Assembly: GCA_009929525.1 (NCBI GenBank)
Contig: SAAH01000012.1
Coordinates: forward strand, 1 to 60,299
DNA from: Clostridia bacterium
Lineage (GTDB): Bacteria > Bacillota > Clostridia > Lachnospirales > Lachnospiraceae
Reading direction: 5' to 3'
DNA length: 60,299 nt
The position numbers and the translations under genes are program-made. Positions 1 through 9,868 of the stretch are shown piece after piece (the stretch's first letter is position 1; each line of letters starts with the position of its first letter). Under the pieces are notes generated by a model. The model was given only the letters and a program-made list of their open reading frames with translations. It made no database searches and was not told the DNA's origin.

Positions 1-95
1 ACAATACTGTCTTTTCATTTTTTTCAAAAATAGGACAGATTGGTACTTTAGAAGAAGTTATCTCTTTTGAAATTACATTTTGCGGAAACTCAAGA

Positions 96-149
96 AAGAA
101 CGGATAAGAAGCGGTGATTATTAGGAATCACCGCTTCTTATCCGTTCTT
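96..149. terminator. Bidirectional hairpin terminator
   Basis: A perfect 24-bp inverted repeat (arms 96-119 and 126-149, 6-base loop) lies 25 bases beyond the stop codon of the minus-strand alpha-hydroxy-acid dehydrogenase gene. On the minus strand the stem is followed by a T-rich run, as expected for Rho-independent termination. The left edge of the window holds nothing else that I recognise. Confidence 0.8.
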
Positions 150-174
150 TGGTTGTTATAAACTATCTTTTATT

Positions 175-1194
175 TTATTTTCTTACCATGTCTCTTGTGA
201 TCTCGCTCAGGGAATGTGCTCCACACATGGACATGGTATCCGCAAGCTCTGCCCCTATCTTCTCCACATAAGCAGTAACACCTTCAGCCTGACCTCCATA
301 AACAGCCGTTACGAACGGGCGGGCGATCACAACTGCGTCAGCTCCAAGTGCCAGTGCCTTGAACACATCAACACCGGAACGGATGCCGCCGTCCACCAGG
401 ATCTTCATAGAATCTCCAACTGCTTCTTTGATCTCCTCCAGCACTTCTGCTGTAGCCGCACACTGATCCAGGACTCTTCCACCATGATTGGAGACAATGA
501 TCGCTGAAGCTCCTGCTTCCTTCGCTTTTAATGCACCCCGTACCGTCATGACACCTTTGACGATAAACGGAACTCCCTGACAAGCCTGGGCTACCTGATG
601 AAGCTCTTCCACTGTTTTTCGTCCCGCTGGCGGAAGCATATTTTTAAGAAATGGAAGTCCTGCTGCATCCACATCCATGGCCACTGCAAAAGCACCTGAC
701 TGACGGACCAGTTCCATCTTTTCTTCTATCGTCTCCAGATTCCAGGGTTTTACCGTTGGCACTGCCTGTCCATTTACCTTTTTGATAGCCTGTGTCGCAC
801 TCACCATAACACCTGCATCCGTTCCATCTCCGGTAAATGCAGCGATACCTGCATCTGCACAGGCAGATACCAGTATCTCATTATATTCTGTGTCGTTATA
901 CTTATCTCCATAGTGAAGCTTTACCGCACCTACAGGACCTGCAAACACCGGGTACTTAAACTCTTTTCCAAATAATTCCAGGGTAGTATCGATCGGTGTA
1001 TTCTCACAGATCGTATCCATGTTCACACGGATTTCCTGCCATTTGTCATAGTTTCGGGCTGCTGTATCTCCCACACCTTTGGAACCCGGACCTGGTACCT
1101 GGTTCTTACATGCTTTTCCATTACATACAGGACATACTTTACAATAAGGTCCCATATTTCCTCTTGCGTTTTCTAGAATTTCCTGATAAGTCAT
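175..1194 (-). CDS. FMN-dependent alpha-hydroxy-acid dehydrogenase (lactate dehydrogenase-like)
   Basis: This is a TIM-barrel flavoenzyme of the lactate/glycolate oxidase family, about 339 residues, predicted to oxidise a 2-hydroxy acid such as lactate with FMN. The active-site His-Arg motif SNHGGRVLD is present, as are the phosphate-binding DGGIRSG and GADAVVIARPF segments near the C-terminus. The N-terminus carries a cysteine cluster C-x2-C-x2-C-x4-C (residues about 19-30) that classical aerobic LldD proteins lack; my recollection is that clostridial homologues share it, and it could hold an Fe-S cluster or zinc. The start could be the GTG at 1197 or the adjacent ATG; GGAGG lies 6 or 9 bases upstream respectively. 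No partner electron-transfer flavoprotein gene is visible. The exact substrate is unknown. Confidence 0.85.
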   Translation of the reverse strand: MTYQEILENARGNMGPYCKVCPVCNGKACKNQVPGPGSKGVGDTAARNYDKWQEIRVNMDTICENTPIDTTLELFGKEFKYPVFAGPVGAVKLHYGDKYNDTEYNEILVSACADAGIAAFTGDGTDAGVMVSATQAIKKVNGQAVPTVKPWNLETIEEKMELVRQSGAFAVAMDVDAAGLPFLKNMLPPAGRKTVEELHQVAQACQGVPFIVKGVMTVRGALKAKEAGASAIIVSNHGGRVLDQCAATAEVLEEIKEAVGDSMKILVDGGIRSGVDVFKALALGADAVVIARPFVTAVYGGQAEGVTAYVEKIGAELADTMSMCGAHSLSEITRDMVRK

Positions 1195-1245
1195 CACAAT
1201 CTTCCTCCGTCATTTATGTAGTTAATGATATTTTATATTTCTATA

Positions 1246-3336
1246 TTATGACATATTTTCCAACTGAACAAAACCCTTTATAAACTCTTTTTTCCCAAAA
1301 TCGTCAAAATCTACGACAATCTTACTATCATCTTCTTCCAGAATCGTCCCCACCCCATATCTTTCGTGGCGGACTCTTTTGTCTGGCTTTTCGATGTTCC
1401 CGCTTTCGCTCTCCTGCTTTAGCTGCTGGATCTGCTTTTTCATTTCTCTAAGATCCGTCTGGGCTCCATCTTTTTTTGAATCCTCTCTCAGATGTTCGGG
1501 CAGCATCTTAAGATACCTGCTTTCTCCCGGCATCGCACGATAATATCCCGGATTCGTATAGTAAGATAATTCCAGTTCATCCTTTGCCCTTGTGATCCCC
1601 ACAAAGAATAATCTTCTTTCTTCTTCCTCATCATCAAAAGATTTTGTCTGCAGCGGGATCAGGCCTTGATTGACTCCGATGATAAACACATGGGAGAATT
1701 CAAGCCCCTTCGAAGCGTGGAGAGTCATAAGATTCACTCCGTCTTTTTTCTCATCATTCTCGAGAAAATCAAGACCATAGAGAGCAGCACTATTGATATA
1801 CGCTCTTATTCCGTCACACAGATCTTGTTCTTTTTCATTGCTATAGGAAATCAATCCACCAAATAAAAACTGTACGGTTTCTTTGTCCTTCTGCCACGAA
1901 GATGAAGTCGGACACAGATATTCATCCAGATTAAAATATTCAAAAAGTTCCTCAACATTCCAAAGACGGCTTCCCTGACTGGAAAAAAGCAGCATCTTTG
2001 TCAGAAGCTCCGACCCTTCCCTATCATCGATTGCCTTTTGTGCCGCTTTCTTTGTCATTCTCTCCCCATATACTTTATTCGTAAGAGCAGCGATCCCGGT
2101 CTCTATATCCCGGGTATTCACGCTGAATCGAAGCACCTGGAACATCCATAGTAGCACTGGGATCTCCTGCAGCGTTTTCTTCACTGATATCTGATAAGGT
2201 ATCTCTTCCTTTTCAAATACTTCTTCAAGGGATTTTGACTGTTCCTTCAGGCGATAAAAGATTGCTATATTGCTGTACTCTATCCCTGCCGCATGGAGAT
2301 TTTTTATCCGATCGGCCAGATATCCTGCCTCCAAAAAAGGATCATAATGATGTTTTATCCTGATCCGGCTTCCTGCCTCGCGGCTGGAGATAAGTTCACC
2401 TGCATTTTGCTGAAATCTCCGTGCTGCCTCCAGGATCGTCTGGCTGGAACGGTAATTGACTGGCAAAGACAGCTCATTTGCTCCAAATCTATGCTTAAAA
2501 GCATAGATCACGTTCTGGGAGCTTCCCCGGAAACTATAGATCACCTGATTGGCATCCCCTACAGCAAAGATGTGCGTCCCTGTTGTTTTTAGTCTCTCCA
2601 CAAATACCAGCTGTCCTTCATCACTGTCCTGCACCTCATCAATGATGACCCAGGACAGGTAAACCGGATTTGTATACAGCAGTTTTCCCGCATGATCGAT
2701 CAGATCATCAAAGCTCATCTTGTCCTGCTGTTTTTTCTCCTGCTCCAACAATTCATATAAGATAAATATGTCATCCTTATATTTTGAAACTCGATTTTCT
2801 TTTGCGTCTTCTTTCTTACACTGCTTTCCAGCGGCATCAAGTCTTTTTCTTAATCTGTTTTTATATTTTATCTTCAATTTTTCACGGGATATCACTTCTT
2901 CGGCAAGAGACACCTCTTCTTCCGGCGTGATCACCTGAAACTGCCTCGTATATCCTAATTGGTCTGCTGGCAGCTTTTCTTTGAGCATCTTTAGAGCTAC
3001 GCTGTGAAAGGTACCAAATCCCCACAGTTCTTTCTCTTTGATTTCATTGTCCTTTTGATACAGGCGCTCCTTGATCTCACCCGCTGCCTTATTCGTAAAA
3101 GTCAGCACCACCATATCCTGATATGGGACTCCTTTTTTCTCATGGAGATATAATATCTTCTCGATGAGGACTGTGGTTTTCCCACTTCCCACATTAGCAT
3201 TGACAAGGCATGCTTCGCTTTCATCCAGTACGGCCTGCAGCTGATATTCATTTAACTGATACTCACTTCTCTGATATCCATTTTGCTCATTTTTATGTAT
3301 CAGATGCTGATTGGTTGGATTTTCTTTTATTGACAT
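1246..3336 (-). CDS. UvrD/PcrA-type superfamily I DNA helicase
   Basis: An ATP-dependent 3'-5' DNA helicase of about 696 residues, in the usual length range of the UvrD/PcrA/Rep family. Walker A (NVGSGKTT) is near residue 50, the Walker B/Q-type box reads VIIDEVQDSDEGQ, and the later helicase motifs NYRSS, MTLHASKGLEF and FFVGITRAKDEL follow in order. The last 45 residues (RHERYGVGTILEEDD onwards) resemble the Tudor-like tail that binds RNA polymerase in PcrA/UvrD. It sits 63 bases downstream of the MrfA-like helicase on the same strand, so the two are probably co-transcribed and act in DNA repair. The GTG at 3339 or ATG at 3336 may be the start; AGGA lies 5 bases before the ATG. It is divergent from main PcrA in its middle region, so a second paralogue elsewhere in the genome would be expected. 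Confidence 0.88.
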   Translation of the reverse strand: MSIKENPTNQHLIHKNEQNGYQRSEYQLNEYQLQAVLDESEACLVNANVGSGKTTVLIEKILYLHEKKGVPYQDMVVLTFTNKAAGEIKERLYQKDNEIKEKELWGFGTFHSVALKMLKEKLPADQLGYTRQFQVITPEEEVSLAEEVISREKLKIKYKNRLRKRLDAAGKQCKKEDAKENRVSKYKDDIFILYELLEQEKKQQDKMSFDDLIDHAGKLLYTNPVYLSWVIIDEVQDSDEGQLVFVERLKTTGTHIFAVGDANQVIYSFRGSSQNVIYAFKHRFGANELSLPVNYRSSQTILEAARRFQQNAGELISSREAGSRIRIKHHYDPFLEAGYLADRIKNLHAAGIEYSNIAIFYRLKEQSKSLEEVFEKEEIPYQISVKKTLQEIPVLLWMFQVLRFSVNTRDIETGIAALTNKVYGERMTKKAAQKAIDDREGSELLTKMLLFSSQGSRLWNVEELFEYFNLDEYLCPTSSSWQKDKETVQFLFGGLISYSNEKEQDLCDGIRAYINSAALYGLDFLENDEKKDGVNLMTLHASKGLEFSHVFIIGVNQGLIPLQTKSFDDEEEERRLFFVGITRAKDELELSYYTNPGYYRAMPGESRYLKMLPEHLREDSKKDGAQTDLREMKKQIQQLKQESESGNIEKPDKRVRHERYGVGTILEEDDSKIVVDFDDFGKKEFIKGFVQLENMS

Positions 3337-3402
3337 CACATTCCTATTCTTTCCGATTGGCAGCTTCCGGTTTTTCTGCCTCCATATGCCGCCTGGTGAT
3401 AT

Positions 3403-6048
3403 TTATTTTAAGTCATTATATCGTTTTTGGATTTTTTTCCGTATCTTTGCACTGTTTTCATTTCTTGCTTCTACTACCGCCTCGATCCGGAAAGTCTTCG
3501 GCAGTTCCACCAGCACCGACATCACATTTCTTATCTGGATCAGATTTTCCTGCTCTTCTATCCACTGTTTGAAAAATATATTTTCCGTTACCAGAAGCAG
3601 CGTATCTCCCTGTACCTTTACCTTCGGGATATGTCCAAAAAAGTTACTGAACTTTCCACCTGTCATAGATAAATCGGACACAAAGTCTCCCCACTGTGTT
3701 TCCAGATTTTCAAACTGATATTTTTTCCGGATATAGGTGGATGCCTGATAGCCTGAGACCTTAATATCTGCCGGTGGTTCTGACTCCTCCCAAAGATTCT
3801 TAAGCCCCCATAAAACCACCCGCTTATCCAGACGATAATCACCGATACAGGCAGCACAGCCGCCCTCACAGGGACATCCTTCCACCAGGGTTACCGCATT
3901 TTGTATGATCTTTGGAAGCAGCTCATATGCTTTCTCCGCATATCCCAGCCCACCCACATATTTGTCGTAGATGTGCATGCTGAGATTTTCTGCCATCAGA
4001 TTCCCGTCAGACATGGCGGTTCCGATATCCTCCTGCTCCGCCATCACTGCCATCATCGCTGCGCTTTGGACCGCGTGGCACAATCCTTCAAAATGATTAT
4101 TTCTTATCAGCTGGCCATCTGGTCCCTGGGTAAGAAGCCCCCGATACAGCCTGACCACATTTTCCGGTATCGTAATCCATGTACTCTCTGTATCATAAGC
4201 TTTAGATAAAGGTTCTGGAAGCTGTACATACCCGAGATTCTGGTGATTATGAAATTGCAGTTTCTTAAATAAAAGTACTGTCTCATCCACATTGACATCG
4301 CCAAAAGCCACGGCCGTGCGCCCTTCTTCCATCTCCTTTTCCTGATGGATCACCCGGATGCTTGTCTGACCTTCCGGCACAGTATAGTAGTTCCCGGAAA
4401 ATAAAGCGGCATATGCAGTCCGCATCTCGCAGTCAAACTGCACCACCTCATAGGCTGCACCATCATGCATATATATCGCTCCAAGATGCATCTCCCGATA
4501 GGCCTGCATCTCATCCATCTCTGTGATCTCAGCTCCATTTTCCTTTAGCAGCAGCTTAAACCTCACCTTGTCTATATTCCTGAGGCTAAAATCTCCCGCC
4601 GGAAAGGAATCTCCCGACCAGGCAAATCCTCCCTGCTGCTGGGTAAGTTCTCTCGCCTGCATAAGAACAGGAATACTCTCACCAAGATCTGGAAACAGAC
4701 CGATATCATCCAGTGTCAGGGGAAGTTCCGCTGCTGCGGCTCTGATATGAGACAACTCGATCAGCAGATTATTTTTATCTATCACCGCACTTTCACTGTC
4801 ATTTTCAAAGAGCCAGTCTGGATTTACTGCAATATACTGATCAAAAGGCTGATGGGCAAGGATGAGATAATTCGTACAGTCTCTCCCGCTTCTCCCCGCT
4901 CTTCCTGTCTGCTGCCAGAAAGATGCCCTCGTTCCCGGATATCCCACGGTCACTACCGTGTCTATCTGCCCCATATCGATACCAAGTTCAAGGGCATTGG
5001 TCGATACAAGGCCTGCAATCTCTCCGGACACCATCTTTTTCTCGATTTCTTTTCGTTCCCTCGGCGTATATCCTCCCCGGTATCCGGAAATCATCTCTGC
5101 TCCCTTAGTTCCCAGAAATCCCGCTGCATCCAGATTATCTCTCGATTCCTTTAATATGACCTCCACATTTCTCCTTGATCTGGCAAAGGCAATAAAGCTG
5201 TGCCCTTCCTCGGCAAGCTGTGGAATCAGTTCAGCTGCTACGGTCGAAGCCTGCACCTGCCCATAATACTGATCATCTTTTCCAAGAATCTTCGGTGGCT
5301 GGACGATATCATATTCTCTCTGGGAAGAACCGGAACCATCCTTATCTACCAATACAAATTCTTTTCCGCACACTCCTTCGGCCAATTCTACCGGATTGGC
5401 AATGGTTGCCGAACTGCACAAAAACTGCGGATCCGAATGATAATATCTGCAGATACGGGACAGCCTTCGAAATACATTCGCCACATGGGAACCAAATGCT
5501 CCCCGGTAAGTGTGAAGTTCATCGATGACGATATATTTTAGATTGGCAAAGATAAAATCAAACCCCGCCTTACTGTGATTTGGCATGAAACCTGCATTCA
5601 GCATCTCAGGATTGGTCAGGATAATGTTGGCACTCTTTCTTATCCGGCTCCTCTCCGAAGTCGGGGTGTCTCCATCATAGACACCGACCGATACCCGGCT
5701 TTCCTTAAAGTACTCCATATAAGGGAGAAGTGCACGATACTGGTCACTGGCCAGCGCCTTTGTCGGATAGATAAAAATCGCTCTGGATAGGGGATTTTTT
5801 AATATTTCCTGAAGTACAGGCATGAGAAAACTTAATGTCTTCCCGCTGGCTGTGGAGGTGGTAATGACTACATTTTTCCCTTCATATGCTCTCTCAAACA
5901 TCTCTGCCTGATGGGAGTAGAGCCGATCGATCCCATGTTCTCTCAAATATCCACATATTTCCTCCGACATCTCCTTCGGATACCCTGCGTAGATGGCCTC
6001 GCGTCTGGGAATTATCTTTTTATTAATGATCAAGTCTTTGATATTCAT
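3403..6048 (-). CDS. DEAD/DEAH-box helicase with C-terminal Cys domain, MrfA (YprA)-like
   Basis: A superfamily 2 helicase of 881 residues. The N-terminal half has the Walker A motif TSTASGKT, the DELH box (VIDELHTYRGAFG), CSSATIANP, and the helicase-C motifs ALELGIDMGQID and QQTGRAGRSG. The C-terminal third matches the DUF1998/MZB type, with the four-cysteine zinc cluster CPCEGGCAACIGDY. This is the architecture of Bacillus MrfA (YprA), which unwinds DNA for repair of mitomycin C crosslinks. The MrfB nuclease partner is not in the window. At 881 residues it is longer than the about 750 of B. subtilis MrfA; the extra length lies after the Cys cluster and I do not recognise it. Start ATG with AGGA-type site immediately upstream. 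Confidence 0.85.
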   Translation of the reverse strand: MNIKDLIINKKIIPRREAIYAGYPKEMSEEICGYLREHGIDRLYSHQAEMFERAYEGKNVVITTSTASGKTLSFLMPVLQEILKNPLSRAIFIYPTKALASDQYRALLPYMEYFKESRVSVGVYDGDTPTSERSRIRKSANIILTNPEMLNAGFMPNHSKAGFDFIFANLKYIVIDELHTYRGAFGSHVANVFRRLSRICRYYHSDPQFLCSSATIANPVELAEGVCGKEFVLVDKDGSGSSQREYDIVQPPKILGKDDQYYGQVQASTVAAELIPQLAEEGHSFIAFARSRRNVEVILKESRDNLDAAGFLGTKGAEMISGYRGGYTPRERKEIEKKMVSGEIAGLVSTNALELGIDMGQIDTVVTVGYPGTRASFWQQTGRAGRSGRDCTNYLILAHQPFDQYIAVNPDWLFENDSESAVIDKNNLLIELSHIRAAAAELPLTLDDIGLFPDLGESIPVLMQARELTQQQGGFAWSGDSFPAGDFSLRNIDKVRFKLLLKENGAEITEMDEMQAYREMHLGAIYMHDGAAYEVVQFDCEMRTAYAALFSGNYYTVPEGQTSIRVIHQEKEMEEGRTAVAFGDVNVDETVLLFKKLQFHNHQNLGYVQLPEPLSKAYDTESTWITIPENVVRLYRGLLTQGPDGQLIRNNHFEGLCHAVQSAAMMAVMAEQEDIGTAMSDGNLMAENLSMHIYDKYVGGLGYAEKAYELLPKIIQNAVTLVEGCPCEGGCAACIGDYRLDKRVVLWGLKNLWEESEPPADIKVSGYQASTYIRKKYQFENLETQWGDFVSDLSMTGGKFSNFFGHIPKVKVQGDTLLLVTENIFFKQWIEEQENLIQIRNVMSVLVELPKTFRIEAVVEARNENSAKIRKKIQKRYNDLK

Positions 6049-6196
6049 ATATCCTGCCCTCTTTTTCTTGCATCTGTACTCTTTTCAAATATCAATCGAA
6101 TATTTGTTCTGTATATAGATACTATACAAATATTCTTTAGCATCGTCAAGCCCTGTCTGACACTCCTATGAATAAATGAATTTCTTATACTCAAAA

Positions 6197-6230
6197 AGAA
6201 ACCAGCGTTTGACTTTCCCCACTGGTTTCT
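6197..6230 (-). terminator. Rho-independent terminator of glgP
   Basis: A 9-bp stem (6197-6205 with 6222-6230) followed on the minus strand by TTTTTGA. It lies about 50 bases beyond the glycogen phosphorylase stop codon and separates that gene from the helicase pair. The remaining bases up to 6048 show no convincing gene; a 63-codon ORF there has no recognisable character. Confidence 0.75.
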
Positions 6231-6279
6231 CCACAATATTCTTTAGAAATACTTCCAGTCCTCTGGAATTTTCATTCTT

Positions 6280-8751
6280 TTATTTGGACCTATCTAACAA
6301 TGACTCCAGGTGCCATACTTCATTGGCATATTCTCTTATCGTACGGTCAGAACTGAACTTACCAGCATGACATACATTAAGAAATGCTTTCCTGCTCCAT
6401 TCAGCATGATTCAAATAAAGTGTTTCTGCCTTCTCCTGGGCTTTCAGATAAGATTCGTAATCTGCAAGTACAAAATACTTGTCTGCCATATCCTGATTCT
6501 CCCCATACAAAAGAGAATTGTACAGGCTTCTGAAAAGATTTTTGTCCTCGCCGTCTTTAATAAATGTTCCGTCGACCAAATGATCCAGTACCGTCTTTAA
6601 TTCCAGATTGCTCTCATATATCTGATACGCCTGATAATTTCTGCTGTTCTCAAAAGAAATGACTTCATCGGAGGAAAGACCAAATACAAAGGCATTTTCT
6701 TCCCCGACTTCTTCTACGATTTCTATGTTCGCCCCATCCATCGTTCCGATCGTGAGTGCACCATTCAACATAAACTTCATATTTCCAGTTCCTGATGCTT
6801 CTTTTGAAGCGGTAGAAATCTGTTCACTGAGATCTGCTGCTGCAAAAATCAATTCTGCATTAGACACTTTATAGTCCTCAACAAAGACTACCTTCAGTTT
6901 TCCATGGATATCTACATCGTTATTGATCACGTCAGCAACGTTATTGATCAGCTTGATGATCAATTTTGCCCTGTCATATCCCGGTGCAGATTTGGCACCA
7001 AAGATCACCGTCCTGCTGCAGTGCTTGTGGCCTGGATTATTTTTCATAGCTTCATACAAATGGATCACATGGAGAATATTCAGCAGCTGGCGTTTGTATT
7101 CATGAAGTCTCTTTACCTGGCAGTCAAACATGGAATCTGCGTCTATCTGGATTCCATTATTTTCTTTGATATAAGTAGCCAGGCGCTCTTTATTTTTCTT
7201 TTTTATAGCTGCAAATTCTTTTAGCTTCTTCTTGTCTTTCGCAAGAGCTTCCATTTTTTCAAGTTGTGTTAAATCCGTGATATATCCATTTCCTATTTCG
7301 GCACTTATCCAACATGCCAGTTCTTGATTTCCATGGACTAAGAATCTTCTCTGTGTGATACCATTCGTCTTATTATTGAATTTTTGTGGCATCATCTCAT
7401 AGAAATCCTTTAATTCTTTTTGTTTTAATATCTCGGTATGCAGTCTTGCCACTCCATTAACAGAAAAACTTCCTGCAATAGCAAGGCGTGCCATATGAAC
7501 TTGTCCGTCGAAAAGGATAGCCATTTTTTCAAATCGATCACGATCACCAGGAAATACTTTCTGGATATCAAGGCAGAAACGACGATTGATTTCTTCCACA
7601 ATCTGATAGATTCTCGGAAGCAAAGATGAGAACAGATCGATCGGCCATTTTTCCAGAGCTTCCGCCATGATGGTATGATTGGTATAGGCACAGCATCTGG
7701 AGGTAACTTCCCATGCTTCCTCCCAGGAAAGTCCATATTCATCAAGAAGGAGTCTCATAAGTTCCGCAACTGCCACCGTCGGATGGGTATCATTTAACTG
7801 AAAACATACTTTCTCATAGAGTTTTCTGACCTCCTCATGGTTCTGCATATATTTTTTCACAGCAGTCTGAACACTTGCTGAGACAAAGAAATACTGCTGC
7901 TTCAGACGAAGCTGCTTTCCTGTATAATGATTGTCATTTGGGTATAATACCTCGACGATCGTTCTTGCCATATTTTTATTTTCAATGGCCTTTGCATAAT
8001 TCCCCTTATCAAAGGAATCAAGGTCGAAACTCTGCATCGGTCTTGCATCCCATATCCTCAAGGTGTTGACCACGCCATTGTCATACCCGATCACCGGTAC
8101 ATCAAAAGGAACGGCCTGTATGCTGTCATAATCTTTCTGTGCAAAATGCATTCTGCCATTCTGATCATATTCCGTCACGACCTGACCACCAAATTTCACT
8201 TCTACTGCATATTCTTTTCGCTCTATCTCAAAAGGATTGCCATGCTCCAGCCATTCATCCGGCATCTCCTGCTGATATCCATCCACAATCTTCTGTTTGA
8301 ACATCCCATACTGATAGCGGATGCCGCAGCCATATGCCGGATATCCCAGTGTTGCAAGAGAATCAAGAAAGCAGGCTGCAAGTCTTCCAAGTCCACCATT
8401 GCCCAATGCTGCATCCGGTTCCTGTTCCTCCAGATGGTACATGTCTCCCAATCCCATCTCTTCTATAACTTCAGCTACTGCCTGGTAAGCTGACATATTG
8501 ATCAGATTATTACCCAGTGCACGTCCCATCAGAAACTCCATGGAAAGATAATATACGATTTTCATATCCTTTTCGTCGTAGGACTTATGTGTATCGATCC
8601 ACTGATCAATGATGATATCTTTCAACGCATAGCATACACCCTGATAAATCTCCTGTTTTGTTGCACTTTCCAGTTCTTTACGAAAACGATGTCTGATGTT
8701 GCTCTCAATGGCATTTTTAAATTCCTGTTTATCTACTGCATTTGTTTTCAT
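6280..8751 (-). CDS. glgP: Glycogen/alpha-glucan phosphorylase
   Basis: Phosphorolysis of storage glucan to glucose-1-phosphate, PLP-dependent, cytoplasmic. About 823 residues, the normal family size. The PLP lysine motif EASGTGNMKFMLNGAL, the following TIGTMDGANIEI, the N-terminal YYLSMEFLMGRAL and the ALGNGGLGRLAACFLDS block are all intact. The start chosen is the ATG at 8751: AAGGAG stands 7 bases before it, whereas the ORF extends 8 codons further upstream without a good ribosome site. It works against the GlgC/GlgD pair at 21.7-24 kb, which makes ADP-glucose for synthesis; the two sets are not linked in one operon here. Its own terminator follows at 6197-6230. Confidence 0.97.
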   Translation of the reverse strand: MKTNAVDKQEFKNAIESNIRHRFRKELESATKQEIYQGVCYALKDIIIDQWIDTHKSYDEKDMKIVYYLSMEFLMGRALGNNLINMSAYQAVAEVIEEMGLGDMYHLEEQEPDAALGNGGLGRLAACFLDSLATLGYPAYGCGIRYQYGMFKQKIVDGYQQEMPDEWLEHGNPFEIERKEYAVEVKFGGQVVTEYDQNGRMHFAQKDYDSIQAVPFDVPVIGYDNGVVNTLRIWDARPMQSFDLDSFDKGNYAKAIENKNMARTIVEVLYPNDNHYTGKQLRLKQQYFFVSASVQTAVKKYMQNHEEVRKLYEKVCFQLNDTHPTVAVAELMRLLLDEYGLSWEEAWEVTSRCCAYTNHTIMAEALEKWPIDLFSSLLPRIYQIVEEINRRFCLDIQKVFPGDRDRFEKMAILFDGQVHMARLAIAGSFSVNGVARLHTEILKQKELKDFYEMMPQKFNNKTNGITQRRFLVHGNQELACWISAEIGNGYITDLTQLEKMEALAKDKKKLKEFAAIKKKNKERLATYIKENNGIQIDADSMFDCQVKRLHEYKRQLLNILHVIHLYEAMKNNPGHKHCSRTVIFGAKSAPGYDRAKLIIKLINNVADVINNDVDIHGKLKVVFVEDYKVSNAELIFAAADLSEQISTASKEASGTGNMKFMLNGALTIGTMDGANIEIVEEVGEENAFVFGLSSDEVISFENSRNYQAYQIYESNLELKTVLDHLVDGTFIKDGEDKNLFRSLYNSLLYGENQDMADKYFVLADYESYLKAQEKAETLYLNHAEWSRKAFLNVCHAGKFSSDRTIREYANEVWHLESLLDRSK

Positions 8752-8877
8752 AATATTTCTCCTTGTAAGATCCATTTTGTATTTGCCTTTTACTTCCTAA
8801 TTATCTTACCCGAAGAAATATCTTAAAACTATCTTGGTTTGGTTAAATATTCTGCACGATTGTAAAACTTTAGGGTA

Positions 8878-9678
8878 TTATATCTCAAATGTTTCCATAT
8901 CATCCGGCACAAAAAGACTGCCATGAAAGTATGATTTTCCCTCCTGCGTATACAATTTCTTTCTTTCAGACAGATGCGTCTCCTCTGTATGGTACAAAAT
9001 AAGATTCTTTACATCCAGTTCCTTGGCAAGCTGACACGCCTCCTTCACAGTACTGTGATGTTTTTCGTATGGTTTAAAAATATCAGCCTCTCCATACAGA
9101 CAAAATGCCTCATGCATCAGCCAGTCACTGTTCTTTGCATAGGCCTCTTCGCATGGATTATATGGTTCATCGCCACAGCAGCACAGTCGCTTTTTATCTG
9201 CCGTGACCATGGCAAATCCATACTGTTTTGCCTTTGTTGACCGGATATCGAAAAATGTGATCTCACAGCCGATGATATTTCTCTTCTCGCCGTCTTCCAC
9301 CGGGATAAGCAGGATTCTTTCCCCGATGAGTTTGGTGACTTTTTTCTGAATAGTAAGACTGGCAATAGTAGTCAGTGTGGATACAAGGCCTTCATGACAA
9401 TAAATATTCAGATCACCCTCATATTTTCCCTGATTCATCTTCTGTCCGATCATGCGGATCAGCCAGATGATACCAAGAAGATGATCGATATGCTCATGAG
9501 TAAGGAATATCTCATGAATCTCCTCTAATGAAATTCCTGCTTCCTTTAAATTATGAAGGATGCGGTTTCCGCCGCCTCCGTCCACAAGAAAATGCCCGTT
9601 TTCGTTGGAGAAAACAAAGCATGTATTATAGCATTCGCTGACTGTTGCATTTCCAGTTCCTAATATGGTAAGTTTCAT
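8878..9678 (-). CDS. MBL-fold metallohydrolase, RNase Z-like
   Basis: A metallo-beta-lactamase-fold protein of about 266 residues. The N-terminus reads MKLTILGTGNATVSE, typical of the RNase Z/ArsB-like branch, and the metal motif HxHxDH appears as LTHEHIDHLLG; later His residues (EAFC..., HHSTV, ILYHTEE) match the remaining ligands. Start at 9678 is chosen because AGGAG precedes it and homology to the fold begins there; the open frame runs 35 codons further upstream into the terminator of larB. The substrate is unknown: tRNA 3' processing, a cyclic nucleotide phosphodiesterase or arylsulfatase-type activity are all possible for this fold. No partner gene is evident. Confidence 0.8.
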   Translation of the reverse strand: MKLTILGTGNATVSECYNTCFVFSNENGHFLVDGGGGNRILHNLKEAGISLEEIHEIFLTHEHIDHLLGIIWLIRMIGQKMNQGKYEGDLNIYCHEGLVSTLTTIASLTIQKKVTKLIGERILLIPVEDGEKRNIIGCEITFFDIRSTKAKQYGFAMVTADKKRLCCCGDEPYNPCEEAYAKNSDWLMHEAFCLYGEADIFKPYEKHHSTVKEACQLAKELDVKNLILYHTEETHLSERKKLYTQEGKSYFHGSLFVPDDMETFEI

Positions 9679-9763
9679 AATGATTTTGCTCCTTTGTTCT
9701 GTTTTGACTTTTTTTACTTTATCATATTTTGCGATGGTTGTCATCCACACAGAAAATTTTGAC

Positions 9764-9804
9764 AAAACAAAAAGCCCGAGCATTCAGCCCAGGTTTTTGT
9801 TTTG
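9764..9804 (-). terminator. Putative terminator of larB
   Basis: On the minus strand a 7-bp GC-rich stem with two G-U pairs (9775-9781 with 9787-9793, 5-base loop) is followed by CTTTTTGTTTTG, and the flanking A/T runs can extend the stem. It lies 65 bases after the larB stop and before the metallohydrolase start. Confidence 0.6.
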
Positions 9805-9868
9805 ATCACTGCTATATTTATTTTTCTTCACTCATTCATTTTCTATCATTTTTCATACTGTCAGAACA

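Noticed and set aside
6049-6236. 63-codon minus-strand ORF between glgP and the MrfA-like helicase
   Set aside because: No ribosome site of quality, no family character, and it overlaps the glgP terminator hairpin.
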